In this document: piece by piece, positions 1 through 11,400 of the stretch
Layout: each line of letters begins with the position of its first letter
Position numbering within the stretch: the stretch's first letter is position 1
DNA from: Phocoena phocoena
Taxonomy: Eukaryota; Chordata; Mammalia; Artiodactyla; Phocoenidae
DNA length: 64,000 nucleotides
Reading direction: 5' to 3'
NCBI RefSeq assembly: GCF_963924675.1
Contig: NC_089235.1
Location: 61,934,220 to 61,998,219, forward strand
Notes under the pieces: generated by a model
The model's input: the letters and a program-made list of their open reading frames with translations, nothing else
Told to the model about the DNA's origin: nothing
Databases searched by the model: none
Program-made: the position numbers and the translations under genes

Positions 1-20
1 TGTTGAATGAATGAATTCTT

Positions 21-332
21 TTTTTTTTTTTAAGATGTTGGGGGTAGGAGTTTATTAATTTATTTATTTTTGCTGTGTTGGGTCTTCGTTTCTGTACAAG
101 GGCTTTCTCTTGTTGTGGCGAGCGGGGGCCACTCTTCATCGCGGTGCGGAGGCCTCTCACTGTCACGGCCTCTCCTGTCGCGGAGCACAGGCTCCAGACG
201 CGCAGGCTCAGTAGTTGTGGCGCATGGGCTTAGTTGCTCCGTGGCATGTGGGATCTTCCCAGACCAGGGCTCGAACCCATGTCCCCTGCATTAGCAGGCA
301 GATTCTCAACCACTAGGCCACCAGGGAAGCCC
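21..332 (-). mobile_element. CHR-family SINE, long form
   Basis: The reverse complement gives the tRNA-Glu-derived CHR SINE, with its head at the right end (ccaccagggaagccc on the plus strand) and its T-rich tail at the left. The flanking duplication tgaatgaattctt occurs at 8-20 and again at 333-345, so both ends of the insertion are intact. The peptide that can be read through it is only SINE sequence. Confidence 0.93.
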
Positions 333-1169
333 TGAATGAATTCTTTGATTCAAGGTTCTTAACCCGAGGTTCATGACAACACAAGGGGTTCCAAGAGTAG
401 GCTTGTACGAACCTCCTGAAAGCTTATGGAAAGTGCCATGTTTGTATATTGTGCATTTTTTCTGAGAAGAGTAACGTACATTTGAGTATCACAAGGACTG
501 TGGCTCCAAACAAGAATAATCTGAAGTTTAAATAACTCTCTTCATCATCATTCACCTCTGTCTAGAGTTTCAAGTGCACAAATTTCTTTAGAAAATCAAA
601 CTGAATGTTTTCATCTCCATCACTCTCTAGCAGCTCTTAGAGATCTCACCTGTTGGTCCCTTCTGAGCCTTCCTTCTGGTATCAGAAGATGCCAGCTTGT
701 ATCTTTGATATCAGCTTGTCAAAAGGCTCTCTTACAAGTCCACCTAGCTTGGTCTTCAACCTCTTCCTGGGCCAGGTACTATACTGAAAACGGTTCCTTC
801 GCTTTCACAAAGCCAAAGCAGAATTGAAAACAGCTTTTTGTGCAGCTTTTCCCAGCCTTGGGCAAGGTTGGGATAGATGTGGACAGCAGTAGGAGAAAGC
901 CACTGAGATGTGGATGGGAGAGGGAGCTGGTAGATCTGGAGAGTTGGGGGATTATCTTAAGTACCCAGAAAGTCTACACCCTTCTTCTGTTAAATAATTG
1001 GAAGACTACACCTTCTCCTGATAATCAGGGTTGACTTTCATTCTTCATTCTTTACCATGTTGTACTATACATTGTATCTCTTTCATCTTATTCAATGCCT
1101 GGAGATCATAGTCATTGACAAGAATTGTACAAGAATTCCCACAAATTTACTGAGCTTCCTCATTGGGTC

Positions 1170-2560
1170 CAGGCTATAGGCTCGAAGTATGCTCAGACAA
1201 ATAGAGCTGACGCCAGCCCTCAAGGAGTCTACAGACCAGTGGAGGACAGACAAGTAAATAGATACTTGCAATAAAGAATGGTAAATGCTCTGATAGAAGG
1301 AACAGAGGAAGCTCTGGGAAAAAAGGGGAGAGCCACCCACCCATTCTGGAGGATGAGGGGCGGTCTCCAAGAGAAAGTGGCTCTCAGCTGAGTCCTTAGG
1401 GAAAAAGAGAAGTTAGATCTAAGGGAAGGACAAAGAGGAAAGTCATGGTTAGCAAATAGTTTGATATGCATAAATTTGCATACAACATGCATAAAGTGTG
1501 TATTAAAATGTGCATAATATGTGTAGAGGGAGTGACTGATGAGAGATAAAAGGGAAGAGAAAGGCAAGTCCCAGAGAACCTGTGTACATCAACATTATTC
1601 TCAAAAGGAAAAAAATAGAAATCCACGGCAGACTTTTCAAAAAAGATCGGCATCATCATATTGCATTTTAGGAAGACCATTTGATACAGTATGGTGACAA
1701 GACAGGGGGCATGGGGAGGGGTAGTAGTGGCCTCAAATGAGACTAGCAGAAAGTTGTGACCAGAATCAAATTTGGGGTGGTACTGACTTACACTAAAACA
1801 GTGGAAGGTATGTGTATGAAATGCATTAAGCAGGGAGAGCAGATAGGACTAGGTGTCATGAATGAAAGAGAGGAATGATGATTCTGTCTAGGATGATTCT
1901 GTCATGTCTGGCTTGGACAACTAGGGATGCCATTTGAGCACTGGAGAACAGAAAAGGAGGAGCAGGCCTGGGAGAGAATGACAGAAGACAAATTCAATTC
2001 CAACATGTTGATTTTAAGGTGCTCCATGGAGATGCACCTTAAAGTGGAGATGCTCCTTAAAGTGGAGATCCTCTATAGAAAAGGTTGGTATTTAGGAGAA
2101 ATATCTGGATAGGCTATAGATTTGTATGTAGTGGGTGAACCCATGGGGGTGGAAGAGGTTTCCTAGGGAGACTACTGGATGGAAAGGGAAGAGAGTCAAG
2201 GAACACAGGGGCACACCAATGCCGATGAAGGGAAGACCTTTAGAGGCATTAAATGAAACTCAGAAGGTCAGAGGGAAACCAGGGAAGTGTGGTATCAAAG
2301 AATCCAGGACAGAGTTTAAAAAAAAGAAAGAAAGAGAGGGATGGGGGGGGGGGGATGGCCAACAGTTCAAAATGACACAGAGAAGACTTGGGGGAGGTTG
2401 AACACAACACACTCTCTGGTTTAGCTCCCAAGAGGTCTCTGGTGGCCCTGGCCAAGGTTTGTCTTCAGAAGGGAGGGCAGAAGCCATTGACTGTGGATGA
2501 GCAAGTTACTGGGTAGTGGGGGCATTGAGATGGTGAATGTCACCCACTCGTTCAAGAAGT
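1170..2560 (-). repeat. L2 LINE fragments, antisense
   Basis: Degenerate antisense L2. The part around 1190-1290 resembles the L2 3' end. About 1700-2560 resembles the reverse complement of the L2 reverse-transcriptase region, with the 'two to three short blocks then gtggagatg' pattern typical of that segment. It is interrupted around 1430-1690 by sequence I do not recognise. The short open frames here are not genes. Confidence 0.6.
2028..2081. repeat. 18-bp tandem repeat inside L2
   Basis: The unit ggagatgctccttaaagt occurs as two near-identical copies at 2028-2045 and 2046-2063, followed by a decayed third copy. It looks like a local slippage expansion of L2 sequence. Confidence 0.7.
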
Positions 2561-2569
2561 TTGGTGGGG

Positions 2570-2839
2570 CAGACTTCCCTGGTGGCTCAGTGGTTAAGAA
2601 TCCACCTGCCAAAGCAGGGGACACCGGTTCAAGCCCGGGTCCGCGAAGATCCCACATGCCGCAGAGCAACTATTGAGCCTGTGGTCTAGAGCCTGCGAAC
2701 CACAGCTACTGAAGCCCGCATCGCGGGCACCGCGACAAAGAGTAGCCCCGGCTCGCTGCAACTAGAGAAATCCTGAGTGCAGCAACCAAGACCCAACGCA
2801 GCCAAAAATTAAATAAATTTATTTATTTAAATAAAAAAC
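2570..2839 (+). mobile_element. CHR-family SINE, long form
   Basis: Starts gacttccctggtggctcagtgg and ends in an AT-rich tail after gacccaacgcagccaaaaa. The duplication gtttggtggg lies at 2560-2569 and 2840-2849. It inserted at the edge of the L2 remnant, next to the CpG island. Confidence 0.93.
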
Positions 2840-2924
2840 GTTTGGTGGGAAGGTAAAGGAGGAAAAAAAATTTCAGCTAGAGAGGAAGTGCAGAAACTCA
2901 ACAAACATCGATTGACTGAAGTGA

Positions 2925-4270
2925 GGAAGACGTCCTATTCCCGGCAGACCCGGCTGGGTGAAAAATTCATAAACAAACGACAGAACCGGCTTCCCTCTCT
3001 GCGTCCTGCTGAGCGCTAGAAAGGCTTTTGTTTTCATTGTCTTTATCAGTGAGAAGCGGCTCGGTTCGGGGCTGAACCTGTTAAAATGAAACCAGAGTGT
3101 GTAGCAGGACAGCCATCGAAAGCCTTGGACCCACCGCTCGCACCTGAACGCCGGCTGTACACGCTGCCCCTTCCGACCCTCCCCACCTGCCGTATTTGCC
3201 CTGCGAGATTTCCGAGTCCGGATCAGAAGCACCCCTGCTCGGCTGAGACTCCGGGTTCCCTCAACTCTTCTCCAAAACCGAGCCAGATTCATCTGAAAGC
3301 TTGTTCAAATAGTGAAGTACAAAGGGCCGAGGGGGCTGGCTGTGCCGCCGCCGGCTGCGTGCACGCCGGGCAACACCTTCCCTTTGTGGAGCCCCCGAGG
3401 GGACCCGGCCATGTGGAACGGGCTCCCTCCATCTGCGATATGTCTGTTGCCTTTGGAGTCAAGTGTAGGATCCCACAGCACATTACAGAAGCAGATGACT
3501 TTAAAAATCCCTATCCTCCCCGCAAAGCCCTGGTCCAACAGGTAATCCACCAAACGCCGAGCCCTCTCGCGGCCCCGGAGGACAGAGCTCCCCGAACCCC
3601 GAGACCCGCTGCGCCCAGGGGAGCTCCCACTGGCACAGGTTCCAGCCGCGGTGACTGGAGACTCGTCCACGGCCCCTCTCTGCAGGGACTACCGGCTGGG
3701 TTTCCAGAAACGAGACACATATTTACAAACCCAAACATTCCCTGGCAACCAAAGCTCGAAATGAGTTCCGCTCTGCGTCTCGCGCGCCTGGAAATCGCTG
3801 CAGCTGAGTGCACGGGAACGCAGCCCAACGGGGACCGCTTTCCGGCACATCCGGAGGCCCTTTGCAAGGTTTCTCGGCTGACAGAACAGCAGCTGGGACC
3901 CGGGAGCCCAAGCAATGGAGGACGGGGAGAGGGAGGCGCCTACCGTACCCGCTCGGCGCGGCGGCTCATTGCTGCGGCCGTCTGGGCGCCTGCTCCGGCC
4001 CGGGCGCTGCGGACGCGGCCTCTGCTGTGAGCTCTGCCCCGGGACGGCTGCCTCGGGCTGCTCTTGTTTGCACTGGGCCGTTTGCTTTTGGGATTTCTCC
4101 AATGCAGATGTAGTCAGGGGGCCGCTGTCCCGGGGGACAATGATTCCATTGGAAGCTGGCCTTTGACAAGACTCACACATGACCTTTGACTAAAATGGCT
4201 TTGGGGAAGGAAAGTGACCGGAGGCTGAAGACCGGGCATCCAGGGCAGCCGTCCGCATTCCCACCCCCAA
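2925..4270. promoter_or_regulatory. CpG island, candidate promoter (possibly upstream ENPP2)
   Basis: GC content and CpG frequency rise sharply compared with the AT-rich flanks and are densest at about 3900-4060, where CpG recurs every few bases. There is no SINE or LINE inside it. Such islands usually mark promoters. TAF2 ends about 48 kb to the right and is transcribed leftward. In human the next gene in that direction is ENPP2, on the same strand, with an alternative first exon tens of kb upstream of the main start. The island is therefore a reasonable ENPP2 upstream-promoter candidate. No ENPP2 coding sequence is visible, and a start for an unannotated RNA is equally possible. No TATA box was identified with confidence. 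Confidence 0.65.
3086..4030 (+). other. 314-codon open frame across the CpG island, coding status unknown
   Basis: An ATG-initiated frame runs 314 codons to a stop. I recognise no domain, signal peptide or membrane segment in it; it is rich in Pro, Ala, Arg and Ser. Around codons 118-152 the composition looks more protein-like (ITEADDFKNPYPPRK) and is followed by a possible splice donor, cag-gtaatc, near 3541. Several frames on the minus strand are also open here, because stop codons are rare in GC-rich DNA. An artefact is the safer reading, but one long frame of this length is somewhat unexpected. No homologue recognised. Confidence 0.2.
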
Positions 4271-5662
4271 CAGTGCCAAGTTAATTTTTCATCCCGTAAT
4301 CTTTCAAGGAGAGTCTCTGTGAGGTTTGATTTGCCATTTCTCCCTCATTCTGCCGGATTCTTTATCCGGGGTTTCCGAAAGGATTTTGCTGCCGAAGTTT
4401 CCTGCCGTGTTGTTGATGAGTTCCCTGAATTAGCATTCCCAGGTTAAACGCGAGCAGTATATTGTATAAATTCCTCTAACACTCTGGAAAATAATACCCC
4501 CATTTTTCCCCCTAAAGCATGCTACAATTGACAAAGGGCTTGTGATCTCATGCTGTCACTTGGCCTCCCAAACAATGCCAGGAAGACTCTCCTATTACTA
4601 CCATTTTACACATAAAGAAAAAAAGCTCCAGAAAAATAAGATCTTTGCCCAATCACCCAACCAGAAAGTGAAATCTGAGTCTTCTCAATCACATGCTGTC
4701 CGCACCCACAAACCACCCACCTCCCTGCTGGGTGACCCACCCCAGTAACTTAATTATAACACGTAAGCCCATGTCATAATGCATAATATACAGCAAGAGT
4801 AACTATAGAACATTTTAATGTTTGGATTATGAAAGTGTTTTAAAATAATAGCTGTTTTGGTTAAGGATATCCACAGATATCTTGAGTTCATTGACCATGT
4901 TTCTTTACGGTCTAATTTTTTCTCTTTACCAGCTGCTAAAAGAATGCTATAGGAACCAGACGGGCAACTCTGAGGGGCTGGTACAAGCCTAGGGATTCCT
5001 GAAGCTGCTACGAGAGTCTGTCACTAGTCATGACCAGAGCCTTTTTCCCTCCTTTTTCTGGGTCCTTCCAGATGGCAAAATGCTAAATAGAAGGGGAAGA
5101 GGCTGTGGGATTGTAAAGAAAGCCCCCATGAACAAGGAGTCAGCGTCCCAGAATTTTAGTGTGAAGAGGAGAGCTGTGATGGGGGTCTGCGGAGATGCTC
5201 TAGAGATGTCTGGTCTGGCAAATGGCATCACCCACATTTTTTCATGATACTCACACTCAGCCTGGCAGGACTGGAAGGAGTCAGCCAGGAGGAGAAGAGG
5301 AAGAAGCACATCACTGACTCATACAACATCATGCCCAAAAGCTGTCCTGATGCCTTTGGCAAACTGAAAATAGTTCCTGCAGACAAGAGCAGAGGGTGTG
5401 GGAGGCTGTGTCTAGAGAGGAGGGTGTGGGTTTGGACTCTGACCAGCCTCCTGTGTCACCTGAGGGAATTTGGACTTCATCCTGCGGAGCCCAATGGGTT
5501 AATATAACTGGCTCCGGGTTACCAGCTCATAAGAAAAGGATGCAGGAGTCCTATGCTGTTCTACAGCAAGAAAAATATATCTATCAACCTGGCTTGGTGG
5601 TTATGGGAATTGGCTTCATCAGACAGATGCAGTTTCTTCTTCCTAGCTACAAAAATGTGAGC

Positions 5663-5795
5663 GGGCTTCCCTGGTGGCGCAGTGGTTGAGAGTCCGCCTG
5701 CCGATGTAGGGGACACGGGTTCGTGCCCCGATCCGGGAAGATCCCACATGCCGCGGAGCAGCTGGGCCCGTGAGCTATGGCCGAAAAAAAAAAAA
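5663..5795 (+). mobile_element. CHR SINE lacking its 3' half
   Basis: Begins gggcttccctggtggcgcag and matches the other copies up to the gagctatggccg motif, then goes straight into a 12-base A-tail. The segment from gctgagcctgcgcgtccgg to the usual end is missing. No clear target-site duplication is visible. Confidence 0.88.
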
Positions 5796-5804
5796 GCGAG
5801 CAAT

Positions 5805-5945
5805 ATATTTAACCTCAGTAAGCCTCAGTTTTCTCAACACTGAAATGGGGATTATGGTACATGCTATGAGAATTAAATGAAATTATGTAGGTAAAACCCC
5901 TTGCCTTTCTTCTGACATACAGTCGTGCTCAGCAACAGGTAGCTA
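5805..5945 (+). repeat. MIR SINE fragment
   Basis: Shows the MIR core order: 'cctcagttttctcaacactgaaatggggat', then 'gagaattaaatgaaat', then 'gctcagcaacaggtagctac'. Both tRNA-related ends are lost. Confidence 0.7.
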
Positions 5946-6764
5946 CTGTTGTCTTTTAAAGTATTGATGCTTTAATGTGTACAGCAGCTACCATGGAATA
6001 GGAACTCCCTTCCTTCCAGCTCATTCCCTTCTCCCATTATACATTTTTGGCTTTTGACTCATTAGAGCTTGTCCTTTATTCTTTCCACTTTGTTCCCCCT
6101 TCTCGACATTACTTCCTTCCTTTATGTCCCAGTCTAGACTTTAATGTCGGTTTCGATCTTACTCTCCTTCCACCTCAGTTTGTTCATTTCCTGGTCCAAC
6201 CGCTGCCATATACCATCTGCAAAACCCTCAGCCGCGATGTAACGGTCTGCTAGAGCTACACAGCATCACACACCGTGTCCACTGGCACCACCACCTATGT
6301 GTGCTCTGCAGCCTAGGTGCCGGGTCCAGCACCACTGTATTCCTTATGAGTGTCCCTGGTCAGCCCACCTCTTCACTTCCACAAAGTCACTCTTCCCACC
6401 CCTGGAGAACCCGGACCCCACTCCCAGCTGACTTTCAGCAAACGACCTCCACTCCCCCAGCAAAGGGCACAAGGGCTATCAGGAGGGAACTCTGCTTCCT
6501 GTCCTTGCACCAGAAAACTTATTTCCAGTCTCCACACCTTGCCTCCCACTTTCGAAGTGGCCCTCCTTCTGTGTGCTATGGAATCCCTCTCTTCCCATGT
6601 CTTCTGGAACATTCTTTCATCAGCCATCCCTCTATCTTTCAGTTTCTTCTTTACTGATTTCACTAGTTCATTTATTCATCAGACATTTATACATTACATG
6701 TATAAATCACATGACAGTCAGCATCTTTGATTCTGGGAATACAAGAATAAATAAAATATCACAG

Positions 6765-6973
6765 GGGCTTCCCTGGTGGCGCAGTGGTTGAGAGTCCGCC
6801 TGCCAATGCAGGGGACACGGGTTCGTGTCCCGGTCTGGGAGGGTCCCACATGCCGCGGAGCAGCTGGGCCCATGAGCCATGGCCGCTGAGCCTGCGCGTC
6901 CGGAGCCTGTGCTCTGCAACAGGAGAGACCACAACAGTGAGAGGCCCGCATACCGCAAAAAAAAAAAAAAAAA
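6765..6973 (+). mobile_element. CHR SINE, full short form
   Basis: Complete copy from gggcttccctggtggcgc to gaggcccgcataccgc plus A-tail. A 7-base duplication, atcacag, lies at 6758-6764 and 6974-6980. Confidence 0.94.
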
Positions 6974-7109
6974 ATCACAGTCGCTAAACATATTCAACTG
7001 TCTCTCATACAATGTACTCCGTTTTTCCTAATATGGTCTGAATACATGCCTGTTCGTTTTAACAACAATAACAACACACACACACCACATGTATCCACTG
7101 TCTAGAACA

Positions 7110-7440
7110 TACTTCTGTGGATCTTCCAAGGTCAGTTCCTTCCTTTAGAACCAGGCTTAAAGTCACCTCCTCAAAGAGACCTTCCCTGACAGCCAATCTA
7201 GGGAACCGTCCTCTCCCTCATCATTAGCTACCTGTTAGCCTTCTTTATTTCCATCACATCATTTACCCCATGTTGTAATGAGAGATTCCCTTGTTCCCTT
7301 ATTTGCCTATTTCCTGCTGCTTCCACTAGTCTGAACCTTCATGAGGGCTTGGACCCATCTTTTAGTCACTGCTGTATCCCCAGTGCCCAGGGTGTACTTA
7401 ATAGGCTCTCAGAAAACATTTGTTGATTGTTAAACCCCCA
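7110..7440 (+). repeat. L2 3' end
   Basis: Contains the typical L2 3' order: 'cctcctcaaagagaccttccctgac', then 'catgagggcttggaccc', 'gtatccccagtgcccaggg' and 'aaaacatttgttga'. Confidence 0.8.
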
Positions 7441-7499
7441 AGTGCCACAACCATCTTCGCCTTAATCTTTTTTTAATTTTTTATCTCCATCAGACATCC

Positions 7500-7644
7500 T
7501 ACTGGTTTTCAACATTGACTACAATTAGAATTCCCTGAGGAGTTTTGAAAAATCCTGATGCCCAGAGCACCCGCTGGGGTGAGACCTTGGTACCAGTTTT
7601 GGTAAGCTTTCCAGGCAATTGTAAAGCCAAGCTTGAGACCACTG
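7500..7644. mobile_element. hAT-Charlie MITE, MER5-like
   Basis: Terminal inverted repeats ctggttttcaac and gcttgagaccactg surround a core with 'tcctgatgcccagagcacc', typical of MER5-type elements. Old and non-autonomous. Confidence 0.7.
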
Positions 7645-8159
7645 ACCTAACCTCTGCCTGACACATGGGTGATGCTTGAGAAGGAAATGAAGGGATGAAT
7701 GAATGATTCAAGGGATGGGGCCATTTCACTCCAGCTTATCCCTCAATCCTCTTCCCCTGAGTCCTCCCATTCATCATGTTATCCAGGCATGCAAACCACA
7801 AAACAAGCCCTGCACTGTCCTTGCTCCAAGCTTTCATGTAATATCAGCTCTACCAAGAGCACCCATAGAGCATCTCAGCTGTCTAAGGAGTTTCCTTGCC
7901 TCTGGACTTGCTGGTAAAATCTGGATTGGGGCTCCATACCATCTCCTCTGCCAGATCTTTCCCAGTGTCCCCAAAGGGCTCACCTTTCTCTTGCACGTGT
8001 CCCCGTTAGAGCCGTTGTGCTGCCGCCAGCAGCTGTGTTATGATTGGTTTTGACCCGGTGATCCTTTCTCCTTGTACCCCCATGTCTTGCAGACCGCCCA
8101 ACCAGAGATAAATTAATGGATTACCACATTAAACAAGTTTTTAAAGAGATGCTCTATGT

Positions 8160-8470
8160 TTTTTTTGTTTGTTTGTTTGGGGATTTTTAACAGCCTAATT
8201 GAGCTGTAAATCACGTAACATAAAATTCCTCAATTTAAATGGTACAAGTCATGGTTTTTAGGATTTTCACAGGGTTAACTATCACCACAATCAATTCTAG
8301 AACGTTTTCATCACCCCAGGAAGAAACATTGTACCCCTTAATTATCACTCCCCATGACTCCTCAGCCCCCCAGCCCTAGATAACCACTAATCTACTTTCT
8401 GTCTCTATAGATTTGCCTCTTCTGGACATTTCATATAAATGGAGTCATACACTACTTGTTTTCTGTGTGT
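8160..8470 (-). repeat. L1M 3' UTR, antisense
   Basis: The reverse complement matches an old L1 3' end. On the plus strand it shows 'cctaattgagctgtaaatcacgtaacataaaattc' and later 'tctggacatttcatataaatggagtcatac'. A related copy lies at 33060-33360. Confidence 0.7.
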
Positions 8471-8814
8471 GTGTGATAGGCATTTACTTCCACATTTGAA
8501 GACTTATTTGGCCGCAGGATCCCTCTCATTTTGAGTCGATGTGGCAGATTATGGACTCTGTAGAGAGATCTTGGAGGACAAACCAAAGCAGTATTTCTTA
8601 GACCACATTACACAGCAACCTGGTAAATTACCAAATTCCTGAGCTGGGGGAAGGAGGATACAGGGATTAGCTACACCTGCTACCGCAGAAGAAAGGGAGA
8701 GCGGATGGATTCCCGGATGGCTCAGCTCTGCCACACCAGTCCTGTCACAGCCAGGCCACTGGGACAGGACCTCCTGCACCAGAAGGACGCCACATCGAGG
8801 ACAAACTGCCTGGA

Positions 8815-8990
8815 TCAGACTCTAGCTTTGCCACATGTTAGCTGTTACTCTTCATTCCCAGCTACCTCATTTCTAAAAAGAGGATAAAAACAACCCTACC
8901 TTATAAGCACCCATCATAGGACCGTGATAAAGATTAAATGAGGGGATGCATAGCACAGCACTTGGGCCATTTTAGGTGCCTGAGAAATAT
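8815..8990 (+). repeat. MIR SINE fragment
   Basis: MIR-like order: 'agctacctcatttctaaaaagaggataaa', then 'gataaagattaaatgagggg', then 'cacagcacttgggcc'. Confidence 0.65.
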
Positions 8991-9498
8991 TTATGGTGTG
9001 GTACTTGTCGATGTTTGACTACAGCTGTTTTCATATTGTTCTCCTAAGTAAAATTTAATATGGGAAGAGGGTTCTGCTGCTTTACCAAATAATTCAAACC
9101 GTTGTTCTGGGGAAATTTCACACACCGTGCAGATACCCGCTGCCAGATGGTCGTCTGTGTTTTGCTTGATGACAGTAGGGACAGTGGCAAGATGTAGCTG
9201 AAGCCAAAGAGTACTTGTCAATGGAAAGTTGGAGGGAGGAGACGGATTAGGTCCATTCCTGGCATAAAAAGCCGATGGAGAGAACCTACTTCTTCCCACC
9301 AAATGCTCATCAGTGCCATTAGCAGGCAGAGGATGTAGGCTAAATGGACCCTGTGTCTCGTCTTGTTTATCTGCACTCCTCTCCAGCAATTTCTTTACCT
9401 TCCTTGTACTATTATGTGTCAGCCCTGCCTCTGGCATCCTCTGCTAAGCCCTCCTACGGTGTCTCTTAGGTACATCTTAATTCAACATGTAGGTAGCT

Positions 9499-10164
9499 AC
9501 AAACGACAAATGCTGGAGAGGGTGTGGAGAAAAGAACCCGCTTGCACTGTTGGTGGGAATGTAAATTGATACAGCCACTATGGAGAACAGTATGGTTCTC
9601 CATAGGTTTTTTAAGTAGGTTCCTTAAAAAACTAAAAATAGAACTACCATAGGACCCAGCAATCCCACTACTGGGCATATACCCTGAGAAAACCGTAATT
9701 CAAAAAGACACATGCACCCCAATGTTCACTGCAGCACTATTTACAATAGCCAGGTCATGGAAGCAACCTAAATGCCCACCGAGAGACGAATGGATAAAGA
9801 AGATGTGGTACATATATACAATGGAATATTACTCGGCCATAAAAAGGAACGAAATCGGGCCATTTGTAGAGACGTCAATGGACCTAGAGACTGTCATACA
9901 GAGTGAAGTAAGTCAGAAAGAGAAAAACAAATATTGTACATTAACGCATATATGTGGAATCTAGAAAAATGGTACAAATGAACCAGTTTGCAAGGCAGAA
10001 ATAGACACAGATGTAGAGAACAAACGTATGGACACCAAGGGGGGAAAGTGGGGTGGTGGTGGTGGGATGAATTGGGAGACTGGGATTGACATATATACAC
10101 TAATATGTATAAAATAGATAACTAATCAGAACCTGCTGTATAAAAAATAAATTAAAAAAAAACC
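9499..10164 (+). mobile_element. 5'-truncated L1 with target-site duplication
   Basis: Matches the end of L1 ORF2 and its 3' UTR. The frame reads the conserved LINE-1 C-terminal peptide (…DEWIKKMWYIYTMEYYSA) with interruptions. It ends in an A-rich tail at 10164. The diverged duplication atgtaggtagct / acgtaggtggct flanks it at 9487-9498 and 10165-10176. A 21-base inverted insertion at 9596-9616 is described in the findings. Confidence 0.9.
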
Positions 10165-10379
10165 ACGTAGGTGGCTGAGCCTTGGTAGGCAATCCAATGG
10201 TCAGACACATCCATCTGTAGCAAGTGGGCACAGGATCTACCCATTTTGCTATCAAGTGGTCAATTATCCTGCCAGCTCCAGGGGTGCTGTTCTTGCCTAT
10301 AAGCATCCAGTGTCTATTTCGAGTTACAGAGGGTAATTCGCGGACCTTCATCTGACTTCTGCTGCTTTGAATGGCCTTT

Positions 10380-10600
10380 CCTGCACCTCTGGCAAACCTC
10401 AGTACAGATTCAGTTCAACTGTCTCTCTTTCTTGACTTCCTCCCCTCTGTGATCTCACAGCCCCTGTACATGCCTGTGGGGCAGAGCCTAGACAGTGTCC
10501 AGTCATCACCTGTGTGTATGACTGTGAACAACTAAAACACAAGGACCTTTTTCATTTATTTCTGTGTCTCCTATTAATAGCCCTGGGCCTAGCACACGAG
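10380..10600 (+). repeat. L2 3' fragment, degenerate
   Basis: L2-like phrases occur in order: 'gtgtatgactgtgaac', 'aaggacctttttcatttatttctgtgtctcc' and 'ccctgggcctagcac'. Confidence 0.5.
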
Positions 10601-10865
10601 GCTCGTTCCTCCAATTTTACAGATATATATTGAGAGCCTACTATGGGCTGACACTTCAAAATGCAAATATTTCAGAGAAGCACAGGAGTTTCACTTTGAA
10701 AGGAGTTTTGAGACAAGCAAATGAAGCCCAGAAAAGGTTGTGTCTTATCGTTTCTACAATGCCTGAGAAAGGAAAATATTGGGGATAGAATTCGACTCTC
10801 CTGACACCTTGTTCTTTTAAGGCAGGGATTTTTTTTTTTCTCCTTTGGTTAAAATAACAGATTTT

Positions 10866-10996
10866 GGGGGACTTCCCTGGTGACCCAGTGGTTATGACTC
10901 CATGTTTCCACTGCAGGGGTCACAGGTCGATTCCTGGTCAGGGAACTAAGATCCCACACACCACGTGGTGAGGCCAAAAACTAAATAAATAAAATA
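10866..10996 (+). mobile_element. CHR-related SINE, short divergent form
   Basis: Starts gggggacttccctggtgacc and ends in an (ATAAA) tail. It has a 15-base exact duplication, aaaataacagatttt, at 10851-10865 and 10997-11011. It is shorter and more diverged than the standard copies. Confidence 0.88.
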
Positions 10997-11239
10997 AAAA
11001 TAACAGATTTTTGAACATGGTTAGAAAACTGGAGAAAATATGAATGATTCTTTTGTTCATTAATGGTTTTTCCAGATCAAACACTAGCGCTCAGAGCACC
11101 CCTGAGTTGGTGAGGGAGGATATTAACACAGACCAGTGCAGATCTGCAGTGTGGCTAATTCCCCTACCGTCTGACTCCCTGTCCTTCTCCCACCCACCCC
11201 TGCTGGCTCACATCTCACCCACCCCAGGCCAACCAAGGG

Positions 11240-11400
11240 CCTGTAAAAATTTAACTTCGCGAGATTGCACAACCACGAAAGCGCTCAAATTGCTTTTCGG
11301 GGTAATGAATGAGATTCTTCAATTGCCTCGTGAAAATGTTTCCAATGGGAGGAAAAACAGAACAAGTTATCACAAACATCAATGTGCCCCTCAGGCTCAG
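11240..11400. other. Unique segment with retained CpGs, possible conserved non-coding element
   Basis: Not recognisable as a repeat. Within AT-rich surroundings it keeps several CpG sites (cgcgag, ccacgaaagcgctc, ttttcggggt, ctcgtg). A 121-codon open frame covers it (11044-11409), but nothing in it suggests a protein. Conservation would have to be tested. Confidence 0.25.

Noticed and set aside
3305..4180. Several minus-strand open frames of 121-163 codons in the CpG island
   Set aside because: They overlap one another in different frames and are expected where GC content makes stop codons rare.
6765..6973. tRNA-like head of the CHR SINEs as tRNA genes
   Set aside because: The heads are tRNA-Glu-derived but diverged, joined to a SINE body and A-tail; no intact tRNA cloverleaf is present.
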